NCBI RefSeq assembly: GCF_014268885.2
Contig: NZ_CP077095.1
Coordinates: forward strand, 2,609,501 to 2,673,500
Length of the DNA: 64,000 bases
Direction: 5' to 3'
From: Pseudomonas xantholysinigenes
Lineage (GTDB): Bacteria; Pseudomonadota; Gammaproteobacteria; Pseudomonadales; Pseudomonadaceae
Below, piece by piece: positions 32,362 through 42,400 of this stretch. The notes beneath the pieces were generated by a model. The model was not told the origin of the DNA. It made no database searches and saw only the letters and a list, made by a program, of their open reading frames with translations. The translations under genes and the position numbers were made by a program. The first letter of the stretch is position 1; every line of letters begins with the position of its first letter.

Positions 32362-34509
32362 TTAGACGCGGAACTGGTCCATCAACCCCTGCTGCTGGTT
32401 GGCCAGGCTGTTGAGCGACTGGCTGACCCGCGCCGATTCGTTGGCCTGGCCGCTGAGTGATTCAGTGACGTCGCGGATGGTGGCGACGTTGCTGTTGATC
32501 TCCTCGGCGACCGCGCTCTGTTCCTCGGCGGCGCTGGCGATCTGCAGGTTCATGTCGGTGATCACGGTCACCGCCTGACCGATGCGCTGCAGCGCGCTGA
32601 CGGCCTGGCCGACCTGCTCGACGCCGCCCTGGGCCTGGCGGTGGCTGCTGTCCATGGCGCCGACCACCTCCTGGGTGCCGGCCTGCAGGGCTTCGATCAC
32701 CTGGCGGGTTTCTTCCACCGATTCCTGGGTGCGGCGCGCCAGGTTGCGCACCTCGTCGGCGACCACGGCGAAGCCGCGCCCGGCTTCGCCGGCACGGGCG
32801 GCCTCGATGGCGGCGTTGAGCGCCAGCAGGTTGGTCTGCTCGGCGATCGAGCGGATCACCTCGAGCACCGAGCCGATCTTCTCGCTGTTGTGCGCCAGAC
32901 CTTCGACCTGGGCCATGGCGCTGCTCATGTCGGCGGCCAGGGTGTCGATGCTGGTGGTGGTGCGGTCGATCACCGCCAGGCCTTCGCGGGTGGCCTGGTC
33001 AGCTTCGCGGGCGGCCTGGGCGGCCTGGGCCGCGCTGCGCGCGACGTCCTGGGCGGTGGCGCTCATCTCGTGGGAGGCGGTGGCGACCTGGTCGACCTGA
33101 CGGTATTGCTGCTCCATGCCGGCGCTGGTCTCGGCGGCGATGGCCGCGGACTGGTCGGCGGTGCCCCGGGCGGCCTGCACCGAGCGCTTTACCTCGGCGA
33201 TGGTCGGTTGCAGCTTGTCGAGGAAGCGGTTGAACCAGCCGGCCAGTTCGCCCAGTTCGTCGCGCTTGTCGTACTGCAGGCGGCGGGTCAGGTCACCTTC
33301 GCCGCTGGCGATGTCCTTGAGCATGGCGGCCACGCCGAGGATCGGCCGGGTCACGCCGCGGGCCATGAGCCAGACCAGCAGCAGACCGGCGATGGCAGCG
33401 CCCAAGCCCAGGCCGAGCTCGAGCAGGGTACCGCTGGTGTTGAGGGCGTCGAGCTCTTGCTTGAGAGCCTCGGCCGGGCCGGTCAGGGCGTTTTCCGGCA
33501 CATCCAGCAACACGCCCCAAGGCTTGGCGCCAGGGATCGGCTCGAAGGCCGCCAGCACTTTCAGGCGCTCTTGGTCGTGCAGGATCTGCAGCTTGCCCTC
33601 GGCGAGCTTGCGGATCAGTTCGGCGCCCTGGCGTGGGTCGACCTGGTCGAAGCGCTGGGCCAGCTTGCCGGCGTCGGCACTGTAACCGGCCAGCAGGCCG
33701 ACCGGGCTGAGGATGCCGACCGTGGTGCGGCCTTCGTACAGGCCGCGGCTGGCGGCCTGGCTCAGGGCCTGCAGGCTATTGAGGTTGATGTCGATGGACA
33801 GGGTGGCGATGACCTTGCCGTTGGCCTTGAGCGGGAACACGATGCTGGTCATCAGCACGCGTTGGCCGTCGATGTCATAGAAGTAGGGCTCGACCACGCA
33901 CACCGCGCCGGTGCTGCGCGGGCACACCCACCAGGTGTTGGCCGGCTGGCCACTGGGGCCGATCTCGGTGTTGGCCATGTCGTGCTCGGGCAGGGCCATC
34001 GAGGTCAGCTGGCCGGCGCGCGGTTGCGACCAGTACAGGGCGAAACGCCCGGTCTCGTTGCTGCCCAGCTCGCTCTGCCCGGCGAACAGTTTGTCCTTGC
34101 CGTCCAGCGCGCCCGGCTCGAACACCAGCGACAGGCCAAGCAGGTCAGGGTTGGCCTGTAGCGCGGCGCGCACCTGGGCGGTCATGTCCTGGCGCAGGTC
34201 GTAGGCGTCGAGGAAGCGTTTTTCCGCCTGTTCGCGCAGGAACAGCACCTGGCGGGCGAAGCCGGCGCCGTACTGGTAGGCGTCCATGAACTGGCGGCGA
34301 ATGTTCAGGGCCTGGACTTCGCCCTGGGATTCGATGCGCGACTGGGCCGCCTCGGTGAGCATCTGCATGCTACTGGCCTTGACCAGGTCCGAGCTGTGGT
34401 CCATGCGGTACAGCGAAAGGCCGACGAGCAGGGTGACGATGGCTGCCAGGCACAGGCCCGCCAGCAGGGTGATCTTCCATTGGATGGAGAGTTGTCGCAG
34501 CAAAGGCAT
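32362..34509 (-). CDS. Methyl-accepting chemotaxis protein with dCACHE sensor domain
   Basis: This 715-residue chemoreceptor has a first membrane helix (about 11-32), a large periplasmic sensor of dCACHE type (about 40-360; [20 protein letters not shown] and [20 protein letters not shown] are recognisable), a second helix (about 367-390), a HAMP domain ([20 protein letters not shown]) and the long signalling hairpin whose tip reads [20 protein letters not shown]. There is no C-terminal pentapeptide tether for CheR. Length and layout recall TlpQ/McpU-type receptors for amines, but I cannot fix the ligand. A FliA-type promoter lies just upstream, so it should be expressed with the flagellar and chemotaxis regulon. 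Confidence 0.93.
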   Translation of the reverse strand: MPLLRQLSIQWKITLLAGLCLAAIVTLLVGLSLYRMDHSSDLVKASSMQMLTEAAQSRIESQGEVQALNIRRQFMDAYQYGAGFARQVLFLREQAEKRFLDAYDLRQDMTAQVRAALQANPDLLGLSLVFEPGALDGKDKLFAGQSELGSNETGRFALYWSQPRAGQLTSMALPEHDMANTEIGPSGQPANTWWVCPRSTGAVCVVEPYFYDIDGQRVLMTSIVFPLKANGKVIATLSIDINLNSLQALSQAASRGLYEGRTTVGILSPVGLLAGYSADAGKLAQRFDQVDPRQGAELIRKLAEGKLQILHDQERLKVLAAFEPIPGAKPWGVLLDVPENALTGPAEALKQELDALNTSGTLLELGLGLGAAIAGLLLVWLMARGVTRPILGVAAMLKDIASGEGDLTRRLQYDKRDELGELAGWFNRFLDKLQPTIAEVKRSVQAARGTADQSAAIAAETSAGMEQQYRQVDQVATASHEMSATAQDVARSAAQAAQAAREADQATREGLAVIDRTTTSIDTLAADMSSAMAQVEGLAHNSEKIGSVLEVIRSIAEQTNLLALNAAIEAARAGEAGRGFAVVADEVRNLARRTQESVEETRQVIEALQAGTQEVVGAMDSSHRQAQGGVEQVGQAVSALQRIGQAVTVITDMNLQIASAAEEQSAVAEEINSNVATIRDVTESLSGQANESARVSQSLNSLANQQQGLMDQFRV

Positions 34510-34547
34510 GGGGAAAATCCCTTGTAATAGGTTTGATGCTGCCGACT

Positions 34548-34574
34548 GTGTCGGCCTGCGCGGATTTTTCTTTA
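34548..34574 (-). promoter_or_regulatory. FliA (sigma28)-type promoter of the chemoreceptor
   Basis: On the minus strand TAAAGAAA, then 11 bp, then GCCGACAC matches the FliA consensus TAAAGTTT-N11-GCCGATAA with the exact spacing and a near-complete -10. The start site would be about 30 nt before the ATG at 34509. Confidence 0.65.
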
Positions 34575-34771
34575 TTCAAACGTTCAATTTAACCCTGCGA
34601 CTTTCGTCTAGCCCCGCACGGTATCCGCTGTGCAGAGCTTTTTGACTTATGCCCGCCCGTGCTTCAGAGTGTGCGCCCTTCATAACAACATCCCCTGGTC
34701 CGGCCACTGCCTGCGCGCAGCTTGTCGCCGGAGCGTCCCGCTTTTGTCTGTCGTAACGAGGTTTGCACACC

Positions 34772-36091
34772 ATGAATGCAGTGATTGCCGCGGTCGGGCT
34801 CATGCTGGTCCTGAGCCTGTCCCGCGTGCATGTGGTCATCGCGCTGATCATCGGCGCCCTGGCCGGGGGCCTGGTCGGTGGACTGGGTATCGAAGGCACG
34901 CTCAAGGCCTTCAATGGCGGCCTGGGCGGCGGCGCCACGGTGGCGCTGTCCTATGCGCTGCTCGGCGCCTTCGCCGTGGCCATCGCCAAGTCGGGCCTGG
35001 CCCACGCCCTGGCCGACCGGGCGCTGGCGATGATCGACCGCCAGGGCCATGCCGAAGGTGGCAAGGTCAAATGGCTGTTGATCGGGCTGATGCTGGTGGT
35101 GGCGGTGTCGTCGCAGAACATCCTGCCGATCCATATCGCCTTCATCCCGTTGCTGGTGCCGCCGCTGTTGTACGTGCTGACGCGCCTGCGCATCGACCGC
35201 CGGCTGATCGCCTGCGTGATCACCTTCGGCCTGATCACCCCGTACATGTTCCTGCCCGTGGGTTTCGGCAACATCTTCCTCAATGAAATCCTGCTGGCCA
35301 ACGTCGCCCGCGCCGGGGTCGACGTGAGTGGGGTCAATGTCACCCATGCCATGGCTATTCCTGCGGCCGGCATGCTGGCCGGCCTGCTGCTGGCGGTGTT
35401 CTTCAGCTATCGCAAGAAGCGCGACTACGACCTGGCGCGCATCGAGCAGGTCGAGCAGGTGAGCGTGCAGTACAACCCGGTGACCTTGCTGGTGGCCGGC
35501 GTGGCCATCGCCGCCGCGTTCGTCATCCAGCTGTGGCTGGACTCGATGATCATCGGTGCCATGGTCGGTTTCCTGATTTTCTCGCTGTCGGGCATCGTGC
35601 GCTGGAAAGACACCGACGACCTGTTCACCGAAGGCATGAAGATGATGGCCATGATCGGCTTCATCATGATCGCCGCCTCGGGCTTCGCCGAAGTGATGAA
35701 GGCCACCGGCGAGGTGAAGTCGCTGGTCGAGGCCTCGGCGCAGTGGATCAACCACAGCAAGGGCGTGGGCGCGCTGTTGATGCTGCTGGTGGGGTTGCTG
35801 GTGACCATGGGCATTGGCTCGTCGTTCTCCACGGTACCGATCCTGGCGGCGATTTTCGTGCCGCTGTGCGTGCAGCTGGGCTTCGATCCATTGGCTACCG
35901 TGTGCATCGTCGGTACCGCCGGTGCTCTGGGCGACGCCGGCTCACCGGCATCCGACTCGACCCTCGGGCCAACCTCGGGGTTGAATGTGGACGGCCAGCA
36001 CCACCATATCTGGGACACGGTGGTACCGACCTTCATTCACTACAACCTGCCGTTGCTGGCGTTTGGCTGGCTGGCGGCGATGTCGCTCTGA
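34772..36091 (+). CDS. NhaC/YuiF-like membrane transporter
   Basis: This 439-residue protein has about eleven to twelve helices and belongs to the Na+/H+ antiporter-like (NhaC/ion-transporter) superfamily. Recognisable lines are [40 protein letters not shown], and [20 protein letters not shown] followed by [20 protein letters not shown]. Related proteins transport amino acids such as histidine by cation coupling, so the antiporter name is tentative. The ATG at 34772 begins the first helix. It is divergent from the chemoreceptor. A REP array follows 29 bp after its stop. Confidence 0.85.
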   Translation: MNAVIAAVGLMLVLSLSRVHVVIALIIGALAGGLVGGLGIEGTLKAFNGGLGGGATVALSYALLGAFAVAIAKSGLAHALADRALAMIDRQGHAEGGKVKWLLIGLMLVVAVSSQNILPIHIAFIPLLVPPLLYVLTRLRIDRRLIACVITFGLITPYMFLPVGFGNIFLNEILLANVARAGVDVSGVNVTHAMAIPAAGMLAGLLLAVFFSYRKKRDYDLARIEQVEQVSVQYNPVTLLVAGVAIAAAFVIQLWLDSMIIGAMVGFLIFSLSGIVRWKDTDDLFTEGMKMMAMIGFIMIAASGFAEVMKATGEVKSLVEASAQWINHSKGVGALLMLLVGLLVTMGIGSSFSTVPILAAIFVPLCVQLGFDPLATVCIVGTAGALGDAGSPASDSTLGPTSGLNVDGQHHHIWDTVVPTFIHYNLPLLAFGWLAAMSL

Positions 36092-36120
36092 TCAGGGGCT
36101 TGATCTGATCCCGCTTGTGG

Positions 36121-36537
36121 GCGCCTGGCACCGGCTGCGCCGGTGTTCGCGGCTAAAGCCGCTCCCACAGGGACCGCGCCGACCTCGGGGCATGCCCCAC
36201 ACCTGTGGGAGCGGGCTTGCCCGCGAAGCAAGCGATGCGGTGCCTGGCACCGGCTGCGCCGGTGTTCGCGGCTAAAGCCGCTCCTAGAGGGACCGCGCCG
36301 ACCTCGGGGCATGCCCCACACCTGTGGGAGCGGGTTTACCCGCGAAGCAGGCGACGCGGTGCCTGGCACCGGCTGCGCCGGTGTTCGCGGCTGAAGCCGC
36401 TCCCACAGCGACCGCGCCGACCTCGGGGCATGCACCACACCTGTGGGAGCGGGCTTGCCCGCGAAGCAAGCGATGCGGTGCCTGGCACCGGCTATGCCGG
36501 TGTTCGCGGCTAATGCCGCCCCCTCAGGGATCGCGCC
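36121..36537. repeat. Second array of the 119-bp REP-based unit
   Basis: The units begin near 36121 and at 36237, 36356 and 36475 (partial), with the same 119-bp period and sequence as the array after csgG. One copy has CTCCTAGAG in place of CTCCCACAG. The array fills the gap between the transporter gene and the end of fecR and no gene is seen in it. Confidence 0.95.
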
Positions 36538-36567
36538 CAGGTGAGACGTGCCGGTAAGAAAGTGCGA

Positions 36568-37575
36568 TCAGCCGCGTTTCGGTGCCGGCACTATGCGGTT
36601 GAGCACCGTGCTGCCGTCCTTGCTGCGGGTGAGGTAGACCGGCAGCACCTTGGGCAGGGTGTCGACCAGGCGCTCGACCTCGGCGGTGTTGTAGATACCG
36701 CTGATGCGAATGTTGCCGGTGCCCTCGTCGGCCAGGCGCAGGGGCTTGTCGAGGTAGCGGTTGATCACCGGCAGGGCCTGGCCCAGGCTCAGGTTGTCGA
36801 GCACCAGCTTGCCGCTGCGCCAGGCCAGGCTGGTGGCGTAGTCGTTGCTCTGGGCCAGCTCGGGCTCGAAGTCGCCCAGGTGGTAGCTGGCCTGCATGCC
36901 CGGCCCCAGGCGATAACCGCCGCTGTTGCCGTTGCTGCTGACCAGCACCGAGCCTTCGACCAGGGTGACTTTGACCTGATCCTGATACTTCCACACGTTG
37001 AACTGGGTGCCGGTGACCCGGGTCTGGCCGTTGGCGGCTCGGACGATGAACGGGTGGCTGCTGTCGTGGGCGACCTTGAAGAATGCCTCGCCTTTTACCA
37101 GCGTGACGCGGCGTTCGTCCTTGTAGTTCAGGAAGCGCAGTTCGCTGTTGAGGTTGAGCTCGACGCGGCTGCCATCGCTCAGGCGGATCTGTTGGCGTCG
37201 CCCGTCGGTCTCGAAGTGCTGGTAGCTGTCCGGCAGCCAGCCTTGCTCCCAGCCCACCCAACCGGCCAGGGGCAGGGCGAGCAGGGTGATGGCCGCGGCC
37301 GTGGCCAGGGGCTGCCAGCGGCGCGCACGGGACCGGGGCGCCGTTGCTGGCTTGAACGCGAGCACCGGGGCACGGCGCGGCAGCAGATCGGCGGTTTGCC
37401 AAATCTCCAGCATCGCCTGGTATTCCTCGGCATGCCGGGCGTCGGCCGCTTGCCAGTGCTCGAAGGCCCGCTGCTCGGCCGCCGTGCAATCTTCGGCGTG
37501 CAGGCGCATGCACCAGTGCGCGGCGGCATCGGTGATTGCATCGTCTTCGCTGGGGATAGGGCGGTCGTGGTTCAT
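36568..37575 (-). CDS. FecR-family anti-sigma/transmembrane regulator
   Basis: This 335-residue protein has a cytoplasmic N-terminal domain (residues about 1-90) with the conserved AAHWCMRLHAEDCTAAEQRAF and FEHWQAADARHAEEYQAMLEIW, one membrane helix (about 95-113), a FecR periplasmic domain (TDGRRQQIRLSDGSRVELNL, then FKVAHDSSHPFIVRAANGQT) and a C-terminal STN-like end (NLSLGQALPVINRYLDKPLR). Such proteins transmit a TonB-dependent receptor signal to an ECF sigma factor. Neither the sigma gene nor the receptor gene is adjacent, so this is an orphan here. Confidence 0.9.
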   Translation of the reverse strand: MNHDRPIPSEDDAITDAAAHWCMRLHAEDCTAAEQRAFEHWQAADARHAEEYQAMLEIWQTADLLPRRAPVLAFKPATAPRSRARRWQPLATAAAITLLALPLAGWVGWEQGWLPDSYQHFETDGRRQQIRLSDGSRVELNLNSELRFLNYKDERRVTLVKGEAFFKVAHDSSHPFIVRAANGQTRVTGTQFNVWKYQDQVKVTLVEGSVLVSSNGNSGGYRLGPGMQASYHLGDFEPELAQSNDYATSLAWRSGKLVLDNLSLGQALPVINRYLDKPLRLADEGTGNIRISGIYNTAEVERLVDTLPKVLPVYLTRSKDGSTVLNRIVPAPKRG

Positions 37576-38100
37576 TGCGGCTCCCGGTTTTGCCGCATTC
37601 TACCCTTGGCGAGGGGTTCCGAGAACGAGTTAATGGCGAATGACTATCAATTATGCAGAAATTCGGCGTATCTGCGGTTAGCTTGCATCTACGCTGGCGC
37701 CGTGGCGAAAGGGTTCGCGCGCGACCGCGGCTGGTTGTCGCAGCTCACAAACGCAGCGCCAACATGCCATGGGGTCCGGCACTGCCTGCGCGGCCCTGAA
37801 ACTTTTTCAGCGCCTCGGCCGAACCTCCCGAGTGTCCCGCGCGCCATCCTCCAGAGCGCCACCGCCCGCCCTCGTTGACGATCCTTCGCCAGGCCCCGGC
37901 AAGGCCGGCCAATCCCCCGCGCGACACCCGAGCTTTTACCCCGCGAACTCCCGATGTTTTTTCCTTTGGCTGTCACCACAAGCTGCGAATGTGGCCTCCG
38001 TGGACAGGTCACCAGCCCCTCTGGATCAGGGGATACGGCTCTGGCCACCGCTATGCGCGACCCACTCAACGTACGAACACGACGATAGGAGATTGCTTCA
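37576..38100. other. 525-bp divergent intergenic region (fecR / DING gene)
   Basis: No convincing gene is present. GCGAATGACTATCAATTATG at 37636-37655, about 60-80 bp upstream of fecR, loosely resembles a Fur box and is AT-rich compared with its surroundings. GATAGGAGATTGCTTC precedes the ATG at 38101 and provides its ribosome site (AGGAG at 38089-38093). CTGTCAC at 37970 is only half of a Pho box. Confidence 0.5.
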
Positions 38101-39248
38101 TGTTTAAGCGTACTGTGATCGCCGCCTCCCTGGTGGCTGCTACCCTGGCTTCGGCTCAATCCATGGCTGCTGTTGTCGGTGGCGGCGCTACCCTGCCTGA
38201 GCCGCTGTACAACGGCAAGGGCGCTCTGCCAGGCATCCTGCCTGCCGGCTTCAGCTACACCGGTGTCGGCAGCGGCGGTGGCAAGACCGCGTTCCTGACC
38301 AACGCCCCGGCCTCGATCAACCAGCCTGCCGGCACCAACGTCGACTTCGCCGGTTCCGACTCGGTGCTCAGCGCCAGCGAGCTGTCCACCTACAACAGCG
38401 CCAAGCTGGCCACCTGGGGCAAACTGATCCAGGTTCCGGCGGTCGGCACCTCGGTCACCATCCCTTACAAGAAAGCGGGCAACACCACCCTGCAACTGAG
38501 TGGCGCCCAGCTGTGCGCGGCCTTCTCCGGCTCGGCCACCACCTGGGGCGCCTTGCTGGGCACCAGCGACAACACGCCGATCACCGTCGTCTACCGCTCC
38601 GGCAGCAGCGGCACCACCGAGTTGCTGACCCGCTTCCTGAACGACTCCTGCGCGTCGAACTTCAGCGTCAGCAGCACTTTCACCAGCGCCAAGGTCGGCA
38701 GCATTCCAGCCCACTGGAAAGGCGTTTCGGGCAGCGGCGACGTGATGACCCAGATCAACGCCATCGACGGCAGCATCGGCTACATCAGCCCTGACTACGT
38801 CACCCCGGGCAACAACGCCGTGGTTGCCCGTGTCAGCAAGGCCGCCATGGCTGCCGGCACCGCGCCGCTGCCAACCGCCGCCAACGCCCAGACCGCCCTT
38901 GGCACTGTCGCTGCGCCGACCGCCGCCAACCGCGCCAACCCAGCGGCCTGGGTACCGACCTTCGGGGCTGGCGGCAGCCCGATCCCGACTGCAGGCTACC
39001 CGATCGTTGGCTACACCAACCTGCTGGTTGGCCAGTGCTACCAGGACGCCGCCGACGCCAGCGCGCTCAAGGGCTTCCTCAACGACCTGTACAGCGGCAA
39101 CAAGTCGACCCTGATCACCGCCCACACCTTCGTCAACCTGCCGACCGCTTTCGCCGCCGAAGTCAAGAAGGTGTTCCTGGACAACGCCTACGGCGACGGC
39201 CTGGACATCAACAACGCCTCGGTATGCAACGGCATCGGCCGTTCGTGA
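38101..39248 (+). CDS. DING/PstS-like secreted protein (LapA/LapB-type)
   Basis: This 382-residue protein has a signal peptide (MFKRTVIAASLVAATLASAQ, SMA), and a mature N terminus AVVGGGATLPEPLY. This resembles the DINGGGATLP start that names the DING family, with AVV replacing DIN. The fold is the PstS-type phosphate-binding superfamily; YRSGSSGTTELLTRFLNDSC and DGSIGYISPDY are the usual ligand-site regions. In P. aeruginosa related proteins (LapA, LapB) lie beside pdtA and act as low-molecular-weight alkaline phosphatases exported by a type II system. The same arrangement here (directly before the TpsA gene) supports a phosphate-starvation role. A strong terminator follows. Confidence 0.8.
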
Positions 39249-39288
39249 TGCCTGCGCGGGCCTGAGTCCTTCCCGGACCCAGGCTCCA

Positions 39289-39326
39289 CCCCGGCAATGG
39301 CCGCCTGGCCGTTGCCGGGGTTTTTT
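39289..39326 (+). terminator. Rho-independent terminator after the DING gene
   Basis: CCCCGGCAA (39289-39297) pairs with TTGCCGGGG (39312-39320), followed at once by six T. It separates the DING gene from the adhesin gene, so the latter has its own promoter. Confidence 0.9.
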
Positions 39327-39362
39327 GCGTTTGCGCGCAGCCCCGGCCCATAGCGGACATGG

Positions 39363-39380
39363 ATGAACTTTGCATGACAA
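39363..39380 (-). promoter_or_regulatory. Pho-box-like site upstream of the TpsA gene
   Basis: ATGAACT-TTGC-ATGACAA has the same paired heptamers with 11-bp period as the site at 12788-12805 before phdA, and both are flanked by GATGAAC and TTCGGT. TGGCAAAGCGGCATC at 39413-39427 matches TAGCAAAGCGCCATC at the phdA locus but lies 18 bp farther from the heptamers. The two promoters therefore share two blocks. Confidence 0.5.
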
Positions 39381-39477
39381 AGGTTCGGTCCGTGTCGACG
39401 CGAACTGCCTTATGGCAAAGCGGCATCACCGCCGCAGCGGATCATTCTCCCAGGCCCCAGAACAAGGAACCGAAGCG

Positions 39478-42400
39478 ATGTCGCGCGGCAAGCCCCAGCC
39501 AGCCTTCCCAGCCCCAGCCGTCCAGCGCCGCAGCCAGGCTGCCGGCAGCGAACCTTTGCGGCTCAAGCCGCTGGCCCAGGCCATCGCCTTGCTGATGCTG
39601 GCGGGCAGCGCCCACGCGGCCCAGCCCTTCAGCGCCGGTTGGTTCGCCGCCAAGGGCGCCTCCACCGCGCCCAGCGCCGGTGGCGCGGGGGCCGGGGGGC
39701 TGGCGCAGCCCGGCTCGCCGCCGCCGTTGGCCCAGCAGCAGCGTCTGAACCAACAGTTCCAACGCTCGGTCGGCAACCTCAACAACACCGTCGCCGCCAT
39801 CGCCGCCCAGCAGGCGGCCCAGGCCAAGGGCCGGACCCTGGCCCAGGTACAGCCCCAGTTGGTGCCCAACGGCCTGGGCGAAGGTGGCCTGAAGGTCGAC
39901 GACAACCCGCTGACCCAAGGCTGGCTCAACGCCAAGGCGCCGACCCAGACCCAAGTCGGCGGCAAGACCCAGGTGCGCATCGAGCAGACCAGCGATAAGG
40001 CCATCCTCAACTGGGAAACCTTCAACGTCGGCCGTGACACCACCGTGACCTTCGACCAGCAGGCCCAGTGGGCGGTGCTCAACCGGGTCAACGACCCCCA
40101 TGCCCGGCCCAGCCAGATCCACGGCCAGATCGAGGCTGCCGGCACTGTCATGCTGGTCAACCGCAATGGCGTGGTGTTCAACGGCACCAGCCAGGTCAAC
40201 GTGCGCAACCTGGTAGCCGCCGCCGCCCAGGTCAGTGACGAGCAGTTCAGCCAGCGCGGCTTGTATGTCGACAACAGCGGCAGCCAGGCGACCTTCGTCA
40301 ATGCCGGGGGCAAGGTGGTGGTCGAGCGCGGCGCGCAGATCCAGACCCGCGCCGCCGCCACCTCGACCAGCGGTGGCGGCTATGTGCTGCTGCTGGGCAG
40401 CGAGGTCGATAACGACGGCCAGATCGTCACTGCCAAGGGCCAGGCCACCCTGGCCGCCGGCGACGATTTCTACATTCGCCGTGGCCAGGGCACCGAAGCC
40501 AACCAGTACGCCACCACCCGTGGCAACGAAGTGGCCAGCAGCCTGCGCGCCGGCAGCACCGCGGGGCGAGTGGCCAACAGCGGGCTGATCCAGGCCAGTG
40601 GCGGCGACATCACCCTGACCGGCCACCAGGTGCAGCAGGACGGCGTGGCCCTGGCCAGCACGGCGGTCGATCGCCGTGGCAGCATCCACCTGCTCAACGC
40701 CGCCAACGATGCCACTGGCAGCGTCAGCTTCGGCCAGGGCAGCGTCACCGCCGTGCTGCTCGAGGACAGCAGCGCCCTCGACAGCCAGCGCGAGGCGGCG
40801 CGCCAGACCGTTGCCGCTGGCAGGGGCAACCTGACCACGGGGCACTTCGACAACCTCAGCACGGTCGCCGACCGCCCCGAGCAATCGCGTATCGAGGTGG
40901 TCAGCGGTGGCACGGTGCACTTCCAGGATGGTTCGCTGACCTTGGCCACTGGCGGCCAGGTGGCGGTCAGCGCCGGTCGGCGCAGCCTGCTGGACGACGG
41001 CGCGCGGCTGGATGTGGCGGGCGCCCTGGGCGTCAAGGTGGCCATGGAAAGCAACACCATCAAGATCAACGTCCAGGGCAACGAGCAGCGCGATGCCGCC
41101 GGCAACCGCGACAAGGGCGGCTTGATCAACCGCGACGTGTGGGTGGATGTGCGCGAGCTGGTGCACGTGGCGGCGGGCGTCAATGGCTATGCCAGTGACC
41201 GCTGGTACACCGCAGGGGGCCTGCTGGAGGTGGCCGGCTACCTGGGCACGCGCAACCACGGCGTCGGCGAGTGGATGGCCCAGGGCGGTACCGTGACATT
41301 CACCGGGCAGGACCTGGTGACCCGCGCCGGCGCCGAGATCAACCTGTCTGGCGGCACCCTGGCGGTGCAGGACGGCGTGATCCGGCAAAGCTGGCTGCGT
41401 GGCGTCGACGGGCGCCTGTACGAGCTGTCGAAGGCGCCGGGCGACTTGTTATACACCGGCCTCTACCAGGGTTTCGAGGACAGCAGCGCGCGCTGGAACC
41501 AGACCCGCCTGTTCTACAACCCGTTGATCGCGCCGCAGCAGCGCCTGGAGCAGGGCTATACCGTGGGGCGCGACGCCGGCAGCCTGGTGGTCGCCACCCA
41601 GGCCGCGTTGCTCGATGGCCAACTGATCGGCCAGACCTGGCAGGACGAGCGACAGGTCAAGGCGCCGGTCGCCGGCCTGGATGGCTACAAGCAGGCGCAC
41701 ACTGCCCGGGCCCAGGGCGCGCAGTTGGTCATCGGCCAGCAGAGCCCAGTCTACCTGGCGTCGAGCAAGGACATCGGCGCGGGCCTGAACCCGGTCCTGC
41801 GCGAGGTGCTGCTGGGTCGTGACAGCGGCGGCGCCAGTGCCAACGTGACCTTGCAGGCGCCATTGGCCGATGAACGCCGTGGCCGCCTGCTGCTCGACAC
41901 CGATCTGCTCAATGGCTTTGCCCTCGGTGGCCTGACAGTGGCCGCCAGCGAGCGTGTGCAGGTCGAGGGGCAATTGCGCCTGGCCGATGGCGGGCAATTG
42001 GCGTTGCATGGCCCGCAGGTGGTGGTCAACGCCGACCTCACGGCGCAGGGCGGCAGCATTCACCTGGGCAACGTGGTGCAGCAGGTTTCCGGCGGCAATG
42101 GCCTGGCCGAGATGGCCTTGGCGACGCCCGCTGGCTTGCGCGCGCAGGTGCGCGTCGGCGAGGGCGTGCGGCTGGATGTCAGCGGCGTGCGCAGCGACCT
42201 TGACCAGGCCGGGGCCCGCGCCTGGCGCCATGCCGGCAGCCTGGCGCTGCGCAGCAGCGGCGATGTGCTGCTGGGCACGGGCAGCGTGCTCGATGCCTCG
42301 GGCGGTGTGACCCGACGCGAAGGGGCGCGCCTGCTGGGCGGCGACGGCGGCAACATCACCTTGCAGACCGCCTTCCCCGGGCAGGACGGCGGCAGCGACG

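Noticed and set aside
37966..37990. Pho box upstream of the DING gene
   Set aside because: Only one heptamer (CTGTCAC) is present; the second half at 11-bp spacing does not match.
39370..39477. Upstream extension of the TpsA reading frame
   Set aside because: It runs over the Pho-box-like site and shared promoter block, and has no ribosome site. ATG 39478 has AAGGAA and begins the signal region.
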